Source: Bacteroidota bacterium (GTDB taxonomy: Bacteria > Bacteroidota > Bacteroidia > Chitinophagales > Saprospiraceae). Taken from it: a stretch of DNA of 64,000 bases. How positions within the stretch are numbered: the stretch's first letter is position 1; every line of letters begins with the position of its first letter. The stretch is from assembly GCA_003045895.1 (NCBI GenBank), contig PZPC01000013.1, positions 24,938 through 88,937 on the forward strand, given 5' to 3'. The position numbers were made by a program, and so were the translations under genes. Below the pieces are notes generated by a model that saw only the letters and a list, made by a program, of their open reading frames with translations, did not search any database and was not told where the DNA came from. Of the stretch, positions 9,276 through 17,338 are shown one piece after another.

Positions 9276-9283
9276 TACTTTTG
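9276..9283 (+). promoter_or_regulatory. candidate -7 box TACTTTTG upstream of the Fe-S oxidoreductase pair
   Basis: An exact TAnnTTTG match 131 bp before the ATG at 9415, in the divergent intergenic region. No good -33 element is visible. A second, weaker box (TACTTTGC) lies near 9386 and could serve instead. Confidence 0.35.
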
Positions 9284-9414
9284 TCCAGGTTGCTACCGCA
9301 ACAAAAGCGATAGACTTTACGGCCATATGACGAATTAGCGAAAATTCGCTGGAGATTCTATTCCCATTGCCAATACTTTTATTTACTTTGCAGTAAAGTT
9401 GAGTAACAAGAATT

Positions 9415-10755
9415 ATGGTGCAGCAAATTTTATTTTTGATCCTTGCCGGCGGCGCTTCGGCCTACGCCTGGACACAGTTCATGGCCATCCGGAAGACCAT
9501 TCTACTGGGGCAAGACGAAGTAATAACGGGAGACACGAGTGCCCGCTGGCGCAATGTGCTGTTGATCGCCTTTGGGCAAAAGAAGATGTTCAAGCGCTGG
9601 ATACCTGCGGTGTTCCACCTGTTTATCTACGTGGCATTTTTGTTTACGCAAGTGGAGCTGATTGAGATTTTCATCGATGGCGTCTTCGGCGTACACCGGT
9701 TCTTTGCCAGTTTGCTGGGTGGTTTTTACACCCTGATTATTAATACGATCGAAATTCTTTCCGTGTTGGCCTTCGTCGCCACGTTTATCTTTTTGGCGCG
9801 GCGCAATTTGCTGAAAGTACCCCGCCTGGTAAAATCGGAACTGAATGGTTGGCCCAAACTGGATGCCAATCTAATCCTGATCTTCGAGGTCATTCTTTTG
9901 GTGGCTATTTTTAGTATGAACGGCGCCGACGTGGTGCTGCAGGGCCGTGACCCGCTGCACTACCACGACACGGGCTTTCTGGCCGTCAGTTCCTGGCTGG
10001 GACCAGCTTTGTTTGGCGGCCTGAGTGACGGTGCGCTGGTGCTGGTCGAACGCGCGGGCTGGTGGCTGCACCTGGGCATGGTCTTGTTGTTCCTGAACTA
10101 CCTGCCCAAATCGAAGCACCTGCACATCCTGCTGGCTTTCCCGAACACGTTTTTTGCGCGGCAACGCCCCCGCGGAGAAATGGAAAATATGCCCGCCATC
10201 ATGAACGAAGTTAAAAGCATGATGGGCCTGGCTGAAGATACGGGCGCCGCCGACGAAGAACTACCCGAATTCGGCGCCAATGATATTACGACCCTCAGTT
10301 GGATCGACGTGTTGGGGGCCTACACCTGTACCGAATGTGGGCGCTGTAGCTCGGTGTGTCCGGCCAATGCCACGGGCAAGCAACTCTCGCCCCGCAAGAT
10401 CATGATGGATATCCGTGACCGGGCCGATGAGGTCTACACCAAGATCCAAAGTGGCAAGCCCGAGTATGCCGTGGACGCTGAAAAACCACTGGACAAAACC
10501 AATTTCAACGACGGTAAATCCCTTTTTGATTACATCACCCGGGAAGAGCTGCACGCCTGCACGACCTGTAATGCCTGTGTGGAGGCTTGTCCGGTGTTGA
10601 TCAACCCCCTGGAGCCGATCCTGAAAATGCGGCGCTACGAAATCCTGACCGAATCGGCGGGACCCGGTTCCTGGCTGCCGATGTTCAATTCAATTGAAAA
10701 CAGCGGCGCTGCCTGGAGCATGACGATCGACCGGGAAGAGTGGACGAAAGCCTAG
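9415..10755 (+). CDS. membrane-bound 4Fe-4S oxidoreductase subunit (EtfD/HdrE-D like, N-terminal half)
   Basis: A 446-residue protein. About five membrane segments in the first 245 residues form a NarI/HdrE-like cytochrome-type domain. A soluble part follows with two 4Fe-4S cluster motifs: CTECGRCSSVCP at about 304-315 and CTTCNACVEACP at about 383-394. The next gene supplies the CCG cysteine domains. In other phyla all three parts are often one protein, which carries electrons from electron-transfer flavoprotein or another donor to menaquinone. That assignment is by family and context, since EtfA/EtfB are not in the window. The protein should be in the inner membrane with its clusters facing the cytoplasm. 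Confidence 0.78.
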   Translation: MVQQILFLILAGGASAYAWTQFMAIRKTILLGQDEVITGDTSARWRNVLLIAFGQKKMFKRWIPAVFHLFIYVAFLFTQVELIEIFIDGVFGVHRFFASLLGGFYTLIINTIEILSVLAFVATFIFLARRNLLKVPRLVKSELNGWPKLDANLILIFEVILLVAIFSMNGADVVLQGRDPLHYHDTGFLAVSSWLGPALFGGLSDGALVLVERAGWWLHLGMVLLFLNYLPKSKHLHILLAFPNTFFARQRPRGEMENMPAIMNEVKSMMGLAEDTGAADEELPEFGANDITTLSWIDVLGAYTCTECGRCSSVCPANATGKQLSPRKIMMDIRDRADEVYTKIQSGKPEYAVDAEKPLDKTNFNDGKSLFDYITREELHACTTCNACVEACPVLINPLEPILKMRRYEILTESAGPGSWLPMFNSIENSGAAWSMTIDREEWTKA

Positions 10756-10809
10756 TTAATTAAAAATCTTCTCCGCCCCACAAAGGTCGGAGGGCCATTA
10801 GATAGTGTG

Positions 10810-11589
10810 ATGAAGATCAAAACCATGGCGGCCTACGCGGCCGAAGGAAAAGAACCGGAAATATTGTTCTGGGTAGGTTGTGCCGGTAGTTTCGACGACC
10901 GTGCCCAAAAGGTGACCCGGGCCTTTGCGGAAATCCTAACGGCTGCCGAAATGGAATTCGCTATCCTGGGCAACGAAGAGCAGTGCACCGGTGATCCTGC
11001 CCGCCGTGCGGGCAATGAGTTCATTTTCCAAATGGTGGCCCTGCAAAATATTGAAACCCTCAATATGTACCAGGTCAAGAAGATCGTGACGGCTTGTCCG
11101 CACTGCTTCAATACCATTAAAAACGAGTACCCCGCGTTGGGCGGTACTTACGAAGTGGTGCACCATACGCAGTTGCTCCAGCAGCTGATCGACGAAGGCC
11201 GCATCAAGCTAAAGGAAGGTGGCACTTTCCAGGGTAAGCGAATCACTTATCACGACAGCTGCTACCTGGGGCGGATCAACGGCGTTTACGAAGCGCCCCG
11301 TGCCGTACTGGCTTCGCTCGACAGCCAGCTGGTAGAACTCAAACGCAGCAAGCAGAACGGCCTGTGCTGCGGCGCTGGCGGTGCCCAGATGTGGAAAGAA
11401 GACGAACCCGGTGACAAGCGCATCAACATCGAACGGTCCGAAGAAGCGCTGGCGACCGGCGCGTCGGTCATCGCCGTCAATTGTCCTTTCTGCCTGACGA
11501 TGATGAGCGACGGCGTCAAAGCCAAAGAAAAGCAAGACGAAGTCATGGTCCTCGATCTGAGCGAACTGATTGTACAAAACCTCGCTTAA
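10810..11589 (+). CDS. CCG-domain Fe-S oxidoreductase subunit (HdrB/LutA/GlpC-like)
   Basis: A 259-residue soluble protein with two cysteine-rich CCG domains. The first contains WVGCAGS...EQCTGDPARR...TACPHC and the second contains YHDSCYLGR...GLCCGAGGAQMW...VNCPFC. In HdrB such domains hold non-cubane Fe-S clusters at a site of thiol or electron transfer. It lies 54 bp after the membrane subunit and is probably co-transcribed, forming the catalytic half of the same complex. I prefer ATG 10810; a GTG directly before it is also in frame. Confidence 0.82.
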   Translation: MKIKTMAAYAAEGKEPEILFWVGCAGSFDDRAQKVTRAFAEILTAAEMEFAILGNEEQCTGDPARRAGNEFIFQMVALQNIETLNMYQVKKIVTACPHCFNTIKNEYPALGGTYEVVHHTQLLQQLIDEGRIKLKEGGTFQGKRITYHDSCYLGRINGVYEAPRAVLASLDSQLVELKRSKQNGLCCGAGGAQMWKEDEPGDKRINIERSEEALATGASVIAVNCPFCLTMMSDGVKAKEKQDEVMVLDLSELIVQNLA

Positions 11590-11598
11590 CTTATACCT

Positions 11599-12075
11599 AT
11601 GCTACCTACCGATCTATCACCCACCTCCCGCGTGTGGGTTTACCAGGCCAACGTGCCTTTTGCCAGCAGTGAGGTGGAAGCAGTAACCACCCACCTGGCG
11701 GCTTTTGCCCAGCAGTGGGTGAGCCACAACAACCAGTTGCGCGCCGGGGCCACCGTTTTGCACGATCGCTTTGTGGTACTGGCCGTCGACGAGTCCCAGT
11801 CGGGTGCCAGCGGTTGCAGCATCGACAGCTCCGTCAACTTCCTCAAAAAGCTAGGTTCCCATTACGAGCGCGACCTCTTCGATCGGCTGCGCTTTTCCTA
11901 CGAAAAGGACGGTGAGGTGCATACCGTCGGGAAAGAGGAGTTCGTCGAATTGTACGCCCAGGGTGAGATCAACGACGAAACGATTGTTTTTGACCCCCTG
12001 GTGAAAACACTGGGCGAATTGTCGTCGGCTTTTCGGAAACCGCTGAAAGACAGTTGGCACGTGCGGTTCGTCTGA
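11599..12075 (+). CDS. conserved Bacteroidota protein (often mislabelled 'ABC transporter ATPase')
   Basis: A 158-residue protein. It has the pattern VWVYQANVPF, then HNNQLRAGATVLHDRFVVLAVDE, then SGCSIDSSVNFLKKLG, and ends ESSAFRKPLKDSWHVRFV-like. I recognise this as a small family nearly confined to Bacteroidota that databases often call an ABC transporter ATPase. There is no Walker A or B motif, so that name is not supported. The invariant Cys in GCSIDSS could be functional. It starts 9 bp after the CCG-domain gene and is probably in the same operon. Function unknown. Confidence 0.7.
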   Translation: MLPTDLSPTSRVWVYQANVPFASSEVEAVTTHLAAFAQQWVSHNNQLRAGATVLHDRFVVLAVDESQSGASGCSIDSSVNFLKKLGSHYERDLFDRLRFSYEKDGEVHTVGKEEFVELYAQGEINDETIVFDPLVKTLGELSSAFRKPLKDSWHVRFV

Positions 12076-12139
12076 GCACTTGTTTGGTGCGAACCGCTGG
12101 CTAGACATTCCGTGGGGTAGGCACTCAACGATGGTCGTC

Positions 12140-12170
12140 TTGTTTTTTTATCGCTACTTTCCTATCTTTA
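12140..12170 (+). promoter_or_regulatory. candidate promoter for the arrestin-like gene
   Basis: TTG at 12140-12142 and TATCTTTA at 12163-12170 (7 of 8 bases of TAnnTTTG) are 20 bp apart, as expected for a Bacteroidota housekeeping promoter. The ATG is at 12237. Confidence 0.4.
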
Positions 12171-12236
12171 GTAGATTAAAGACAAGCCCTTTCCCGGGGG
12201 AAGGCGATACTTGTATTCAAGTACAAAGACAACATC

Positions 12237-12704
12237 ATGATCGGTAAGGTAAAACAGTGGCTGGGAATTGAAGGCGTTAAGTTGGAACTACGCATTCCAG
12301 AGGGGCAGTTGCTGGGTAGTGGTCGTCTAGAGGGCACTATTCATTTTCAATCCATGAATCCGCAAACCGTGACGGGTATTCGCGTCGTCCTGATCGAACG
12401 CTATGGTCGGGGTAGGGGAGAAGAACGCCTGGTGGACGAATACGAACTAGGCGCAACAGAACTCAACGAAACGTTTAATGTGGAACCCGGCGAAGAAGTT
12501 GTTAAGTCGTTTGACTTGCGCTTTCATGTTTTGCGTTCGGCAGTCGACGATTGGGGTTCGCGCAACCTGGTCAACCAACAGCTGGCTAAAGCAGCCCGCT
12601 GGGTGCGCAACGCAGCATCGCAATACCGGGTGGAAGCCGAAGCCAAAGTAAAAGGTGTAGCCCTCAATCCCTTCGACAAAAAGGTGGTTAAATTGGGGCG
12701 CTAG
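12237..12704 (+). CDS. arrestin-like / Spo0M-like protein
   Basis: A 155-residue soluble protein. The beta-rich N-terminus (KLELRIPEGQLLGSGRLEGTIHF, then TVTGIRVVLIERYGRG) has the 'hinge, then G.I.h, then hxxIxVxLxE' pattern of the arrestin fold found in bacterial Spo0M/SpoOM proteins. Only one arrestin-like sandwich plus a short tail is present, shorter than Bacillus Spo0M. Its role in this organism is unknown. It ends 5 bp before the end of the convergent ffh gene. Confidence 0.55.
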   Translation: MIGKVKQWLGIEGVKLELRIPEGQLLGSGRLEGTIHFQSMNPQTVTGIRVVLIERYGRGRGEERLVDEYELGATELNETFNVEPGEEVVKSFDLRFHVLRSAVDDWGSRNLVNQQLAKAARWVRNAASQYRVEAEAKVKGVALNPFDKKVVKLGR

Positions 12705-12709
12705 CGCGA

Positions 12710-14071
12710 TTATCTTTTCCGGAATCCTTTCTTTTTTGCGGCACCTACGCCCGGTGCACCAGCGCCACCCATCATACCCGGGTTTTTGCTCATTTGGTGC
12801 ATCATCTTGCGCATCTGATCAAACTGTTTGATGAAGCGGTTGATGTCGTCCATTTGCTGGCCACAGCCGCGGGCAATGCGCTTCTTCCGACTCAGGTCCA
12901 GCACCTCGGGGTTTTCTCGTTCCAGCGGAGTCATCGAGAAGATGATGGCTTCCACCTTATTGAAAGCATTGTTGTCGATATTCAGGTCGCGGGTCATCTT
13001 GCCGATGCCGGGAATCATGTTCAGGAGGCTCTTCAAGTCGCCCATGCGGCGCAACTGGGCAATCTGACTGAGGAAGTCGTTGAAATCAAACTTGTTCTTT
13101 TTGATTTTCTTTTCCAGGCGCTTGGCCTCTTCTTCGTCAAACTGGTCCTGGGCTCTCTCCACAAAGGATACGATATCTCCCATGCCCAAAATCCGTTGAG
13201 CCATGCGCTCGGGGTGAAAGACATCGAGGGTATCCATCTTTTCGCCGGTAGAGACGAATTTGATGGGTTTACCTACCGTATATTTAACCGACAGGGCGGC
13301 TCCGCCACGGGTGTCGCCATCGAGTTTGGTCAGTACGACACCATCGTAATTGATGCGGTCGTTGAAAGCTTTGGCGGTATTAACGGCATCCTGGCCGGTC
13401 ATGGAGTCGACGACAAAAAGCGTTTCGTTGGGGGAGATCGCATCTTTGACCTGCGCGATCTCATTCATCATGGCTTCGTCGACCGACAAACGGCCTGCGG
13501 TGTCCACGATGACGGCATCGTACTTGTTTTTTTGGGCAAAGGCAATGGCGTTGAGGGCGATCTCTACCGGATTCTTGTTTTCCGGTTCCTTGTAGATGCT
13601 GGCACCGACTTGCTCGGCAATGACGGTCAGCTGGTCAATGGCCGCCGGACGGTAGACGTCGCAAGCACAAACCAGGACTTTCTTGTTGCGTTTTTCTTTT
13701 AGGAACAACGCGAGCTTGCCGGTAAAGGTCGTTTTTCCCGATCCTTGCAAGCCTGCGATCAGGATGACAGCCGGATCCCCTTTGATGTTGATACCCGCAG
13801 CTTGTCCTCCCATCAACTCGGTGAGTTCGTCCTGGACGATCTTCACCATAAGCTCACCCGGTTTGATATTCTTCAGGAGGTTTTCCTGGCCGAGTGCTTT
13901 GTCTTTTACCCGGTCGGTAAATTCCTTGGCGATCTTGTAGTTAACATCCGCGGCAACCAGGGCCCGTCGGATCTCTTTGACCGAATGGGCAATATTTATA
14001 TCTGTCAGTTTAGCGTCACCACTTAAACTTTTAAAAACACCGTCGAGTCGATCACTTAAACTATTAAACAT
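12710..14071 (-). CDS. ffh: signal recognition particle protein Ffh
   Basis: A 453-codon gene. The NG GTPase domain has the P-loop GLQGSGKTTFTGKL (107-120), DTAGRLSVDEAMM, and TKLDGDTRGGAALS. A methionine-rich M domain (QLRRMGDLKSLLNMIPG, RFIKQFDQMRKMMHQM) binds 4.5S RNA and signal sequences. The C-terminus is a Gly/Ala/Lys tail. It targets membrane proteins to SecYEG with FtsY. I placed the start at ATG 14071 (MFNSLSDRLDGVF), the conserved N-terminus of the family; nine more in-frame residues upstream look non-native. Confidence 0.97.
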   Translation of the reverse strand: MFNSLSDRLDGVFKSLSGDAKLTDINIAHSVKEIRRALVAADVNYKIAKEFTDRVKDKALGQENLLKNIKPGELMVKIVQDELTELMGGQAAGINIKGDPAVILIAGLQGSGKTTFTGKLALFLKEKRNKKVLVCACDVYRPAAIDQLTVIAEQVGASIYKEPENKNPVEIALNAIAFAQKNKYDAVIVDTAGRLSVDEAMMNEIAQVKDAISPNETLFVVDSMTGQDAVNTAKAFNDRINYDGVVLTKLDGDTRGGAALSVKYTVGKPIKFVSTGEKMDTLDVFHPERMAQRILGMGDIVSFVERAQDQFDEEEAKRLEKKIKKNKFDFNDFLSQIAQLRRMGDLKSLLNMIPGIGKMTRDLNIDNNAFNKVEAIIFSMTPLERENPEVLDLSRKKRIARGCGQQMDDINRFIKQFDQMRKMMHQMSKNPGMMGGAGAPGVGAAKKKGFRKR

Positions 14072-14538
14072 AAAAATGAGCATTATTTGGGGCTGCAAAT
14101 ATACAGAATATTCTGTTTGCGAGGGGTAATGTAGGTGAGGAATACCAATATGCGGAGAAAATTAAATTTTTCGTTTGATATCCATTTAATACTTGTCCTG
14201 TTAAAAGTGGCCAGATTCCCGGGACGGTGTTTAAAATCAGGGCTTCGGTCCATTATGTTAGAAAAAAAACATCCAATTTTTCGTTTTTTTTGTTGGTAGC
14301 GATTAAATTTACCATGATTATATTAGGTTGTATTGGTATTCTTTCAAATAATAGTCTGTAGTTGTCTTTAAACGCCGTACTAACGTTGATTAGGCGATAG
14401 TAGCTTTTTCCAACAAGGTAGTCCCCAAATAGCGTTTTGCCCAAGACCGTTGGTTGTAGAATTTCCCTTAACGGGGGATGTTCGAGTTAGCCCAACGACT
14501 TGTATTTTCATACTATTCACTTACTAACTACCACACTT
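14072..14538. other. AT-rich intergenic region between ffh and the OmpA-like gene
   Basis: About 470 bp, much richer in A/T than its surroundings. It holds a 63-codon minus-strand frame (14253-14444) that resembles nothing I know, and homopolymer runs near 14264-14292. It must contain the divergent promoters of ffh and the OmpA-like operon; a loose box, TATTTTCA, lies near 14502-14509. No RNA gene was recognised. Confidence 0.4.
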
Positions 14539-15375
14539 ATGTCCACATTTATGAAGTGGCTGGTGATGTTACTAATCTGGTTAGCGTTTTCGCTTGCTAC
14601 TTTTCGCATGTGCGTAAAAGAAGCGTGTTGTGATGAATGCGTACAAACAGAGGCCGTGACAGCCGTACCAGCCGAAACTTCGGTGCAACGTTACCCTATT
14701 GACTTTCAGTGGAACGACGCCCAAGCCTACACCAATGCTGGTTTCGCTGCAATCCGCGATCGATTAGTCGCTGAGATGGGAGACAACAATTCACTGGTGA
14801 TTACGGGCAAGTATTTTACCTCCGAAAAAGCGCCGGATGGCTTCTCCTCCATGGGACTGGCCAGGGCTACACAACTGAGGGATATGCTGGCACCGTACAT
14901 TTCTCCCGACCGGATCAAACTGGCCGACCTACGACTTGATGACACCGAATCGGTGAAAACCGGGTATTTCGAAGCCGTCGATTTTGAATGGCGGGCCAAT
15001 GATGCCAAAGAAACGACCGAGGTGATTGAATTGGCCAACAAAGTCATCATCCGCTTCCCCTACAGCTCAGCCGTTAAAGAAGCAGATCCTACGGTCGACG
15101 AGTACCTCGACAAGCTGGCTAAACGGCTGCAACAAACAACCGAAAGGATAAAGATTACCGGCCATACGGATGATCGTGGTCCTGAAGCAGGCAACCTTAA
15201 ACTGAGTGAACGACGCGCCCGGTTTATTCGTGATGTATTGGTCAAAAAAGGCGTGGCCACCGACCGGATGGATATCGAGTGGAAAGGGGAATCCGATCCT
15301 ACCTCCAGTAACGATACGGAAGAAGGCCGTCACAACAACCGTCGTGTTGAACTGCAAGTCCTGAAGGCTAATTAA
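14539..15375 (+). CDS. OmpA-family protein with membrane anchor
   Basis: A 278-residue protein. An N-terminal hydrophobic segment (WLVMLLIWLAFSLATF) is followed by a Cys-containing stretch. A degenerate OmpA-like half (about 70-150) precedes a complete OmpA C-terminal peptidoglycan-binding domain (about 165-275), with ITGHTDDRGPEAGNLKLSERRA and HNNRRVELQV. The D and R residues that hold diaminopimelate are present. The hydrophobic segment may be an uncleaved signal anchor, putting the OmpA domain in the periplasm against peptidoglycan. It is 30 bp upstream of the HhH protein and probably in one operon. ATG 14539 is chosen because the upstream ATG gives a poor leader. Confidence 0.8.
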   Translation: MSTFMKWLVMLLIWLAFSLATFRMCVKEACCDECVQTEAVTAVPAETSVQRYPIDFQWNDAQAYTNAGFAAIRDRLVAEMGDNNSLVITGKYFTSEKAPDGFSSMGLARATQLRDMLAPYISPDRIKLADLRLDDTESVKTGYFEAVDFEWRANDAKETTEVIELANKVIIRFPYSSAVKEADPTVDEYLDKLAKRLQQTTERIKITGHTDDRGPEAGNLKLSERRARFIRDVLVKKGVATDRMDIEWKGESDPTSSNDTEEGRHNNRRVELQVLKAN

Positions 15376-15405
15376 TTTTTTGCTGTCCTAAAAAAACAAT
15401 CTATT

Positions 15406-16407
15406 ATGTCAAACATATTATTATTCGATACCGGCTGCTGTCATTTTATTTGTCCTTGGTGGCTGTTGTGGACTTTGGTTGCTTTCTTGTTGGGAGCGCT
15501 ATTGCACCATTTGCTTTTCTGCAAAGGCAAGCAGGATGAAATAGATAAACTCATCCTTGAGCGCGATGGCTATCACGCGCAGTACATCAATGCGGAAAAA
15601 GATTTGGCTAGCATAAAGTACCAACTCGATCAGGCTAATAAAGAAGTGCGTTCGCTGAAATCGGCGCTGCACAAGTGCGAGGCCGATGTGGCTGGTCTTA
15701 AGGCACACGCCAGTATGGAGTCGGGTGCGGGTGGTGCTGCCCTTGGTTTTGCCGCTGGCGCAGCGAGCCGCGGCCTGGGCGCTGCGCCTGCCAGCCGGGG
15801 AACGACCAACTTCGCTACTATTTTGGGTAGCGATAACCTGCAAATAGTAGAAGGAATTGGCCCCAAGATTGACGGTTTGCTCAAAGCAGACGGGATCAAT
15901 ACCTGGGGTGAACTGGCAGCTTCTTCTCCCGAGCGCTTAAAGGGTATTCTGGATGTCGCTGGCTCCCGCTACCGCCTGGCTGATCCCAAAACCTGGCCCC
16001 AGCAGGCAAAACTCGCGCACGAAAACAAGTGGGATGAGCTGATTGAATACCAGAAATTTCTCGATACTGGTACGGAGACCAAGGGCGACTTCGAAAATCC
16101 TTCGAAAGTTGAAAAGTTGATCGCCAAGCTAATGGGCTACTCTACCAACCCCAATGACTTGAAAGTAGTGGAAGGTATCGGCCCTAAAATCGAAGGCCTG
16201 TTGAAAGATGCCGGGATCAAAACCTGGTCGGATTTGGCGGCCGCCAGCATGGATCGTTTGCAAGGAATTTTAAACGATGCCGGCGACCGCTATCGCCTGG
16301 CTGATCCCTCTACCTGGCCCAAGCAGGCTGGTTTAGCAGCTGCCGGAAATTGGGACGAGCTGAAAACGTACCAGGAATTTCTTGACGGTGGCAAAACACC
16401 AGGTTAA
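15406..16407 (+). CDS. membrane-anchored coiled-coil protein with two helix-hairpin-helix repeats
   Basis: A 333-residue protein. It has one membrane segment (about 16-38), a coiled coil (about 41-103), a Gly/Ala linker (about 105-130), and two copies of an 80-residue unit at about 142-221 and 249-328. Each unit starts with a helix-hairpin-helix core (VEGIGPKI, then GLLK.AGI.TW..LA) and continues RYRLADPxTWPxQAxLA...WDELxxYQxFLD. The HhH core resembles the DUF4332/'flap-endonuclease-like' HhH found next to OmpA-like genes in Bacteroidota and Cyanobacteria. HhH motifs usually bind DNA, but here the module is attached to a membrane helix, so its ligand is uncertain. A strong terminator follows. 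Confidence 0.78.
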   Translation: MSNILLFDTGCCHFICPWWLLWTLVAFLLGALLHHLLFCKGKQDEIDKLILERDGYHAQYINAEKDLASIKYQLDQANKEVRSLKSALHKCEADVAGLKAHASMESGAGGAALGFAAGAASRGLGAAPASRGTTNFATILGSDNLQIVEGIGPKIDGLLKADGINTWGELAASSPERLKGILDVAGSRYRLADPKTWPQQAKLAHENKWDELIEYQKFLDTGTETKGDFENPSKVEKLIAKLMGYSTNPNDLKVVEGIGPKIEGLLKDAGIKTWSDLAAASMDRLQGILNDAGDRYRLADPSTWPKQAGLAAAGNWDELKTYQEFLDGGKTPG

Positions 16408-16435
16408 ATGATTATGGAGTAAGTTGCTTTTCTTT

Positions 16436-16467
16436 CCCCCACCTCCTGTAATGAATGGAGGTGGGGG
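16436..16467 (+). terminator. rho-independent terminator of the OmpA/HhH operon
   Basis: A perfect 11-bp GC-rich stem (CCCCCACCTCC, 16436-16446, with its complement at 16457-16467) and a 10-base loop. ATTTTGTTTTTTT follows. Confidence 0.9.
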
Positions 16468-16579
16468 ATTTTGTTTTTTTAAGATCAAGCCGAACGCCTT
16501 TTGCACCGGTTCGCAAACTTCCTGAACTTAATGTTCGTGCTGTTGTTGAAACTAACCAATAAGAAAGTTACACCGTATT

Positions 16580-17338
16580 ATGATTATGAGACCAATCCTT
16601 TCTTTCCTCTTACTTTTGGCTTTTTTTACCCTTACCGGGCAGACGTCCGATAATCCAGCCGCTGAGGGCTTCCGGGCCAGCGCTTCCGATCCACAGGCTA
16701 TCCAGTTGGCTGATGAGGTCATGCAAGCTATGGGCGGACGTACGGCCTGGGACAATACCCACTTTATCCGTTGGACTTTCTTTGGCCGCCGTACCCTGCT
16801 GTGGGACAAATGGACGGGTAAGGTGCGAATAGATTTCCCCGACAAGGAGGACGTTTTTATCGTTGATATCAATACGGGCGAAGGTAAGATCTGGCTAAAC
16901 GGGGAAGAACAAACACAGCCCGATACCCTGGCTAAATATACGGCTCAGGCCAGGAGCATTTGGATCAACGATGCCTACTGGTTGGTGATGCCCTACAAGC
17001 TCAAGGACACTGGCGTAACCCTGCGCTATCTGGGCCAGCAGCAACAAGGGGACACCATTCGTCATCAGCTGCAACTGACCTTCGAAAATGTGGGCGATAC
17101 CCCCGAGAATAAGTACTGGGTGTTTGTCGACGACCAAACCAAATTGGTAGATGAATGGCAATTCTTTCCGCAGTTCGACGATGCAACACCGCGCTTCAGC
17201 ACCCCCTGGGCTGACTATAAACCGTACGGCGCTATTCTGCTCTCCGGTAACCGTGGGCGCGGACAATTGACCGATATTGCCGTTTACGACGAACTCCCTG
17301 CCAGCGTTTTTTTGGTGAAAGATCCCTACGAAAGGTAG
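16580..17338 (+). CDS. secreted LolA-like / DUF6503-type protein (tentative)
   Basis: A 252-residue protein with a signal peptide (about 1-21, ending TLTGQ). The mature part (about 30-245) is rich in beta strands: WTFFGRRTLLWDKWTGKVRIDF, EGKIWLNGEE, KYWVFVDDQTKLVDEWQFF. It ends in a VFLVKDPYER tail. The pattern of 'conversion' strands and the YWLVMPYKLKD segment match a Bacteroidota family related to outer-membrane lipoprotein-sorting LolA folds. It may bind lipid in the periplasm, but no ligand residue can be named. ATG 16586 is an equally possible start. Its last 13 bp overlap the convergent glycosyltransferase gene. Confidence 0.55.
   Translation: MIMRPILSFLLLLAFFTLTGQTSDNPAAEGFRASASDPQAIQLADEVMQAMGGRTAWDNTHFIRWTFFGRRTLLWDKWTGKVRIDFPDKEDVFIVDINTGEGKIWLNGEEQTQPDTLAKYTAQARSIWINDAYWLVMPYKLKDTGVTLRYLGQQQQGDTIRHQLQLTFENVGDTPENKYWVFVDDQTKLVDEWQFFPQFDDATPRFSTPWADYKPYGAILLSGNRGRGQLTDIAVYDELPASVFLVKDPYER

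Noticed and set aside
10756..10809. Hairpin between the two Fe-S oxidoreductase genes (CTCCGCCC with GGTCGGAG)
   Set aside because: Short stem with a mismatch and no T-run; too weak to call a terminator or attenuator.
12794..13702. 302-codon frame antisense to ffh
   Set aside because: ffh is certain and the antisense frame has no domain or start signal.
14253..14444. 63-codon minus-strand frame in the AT-rich gap after ffh
   Set aside because: No similarity, no promoter box and low-complexity runs at its end; not enough to call a gene.
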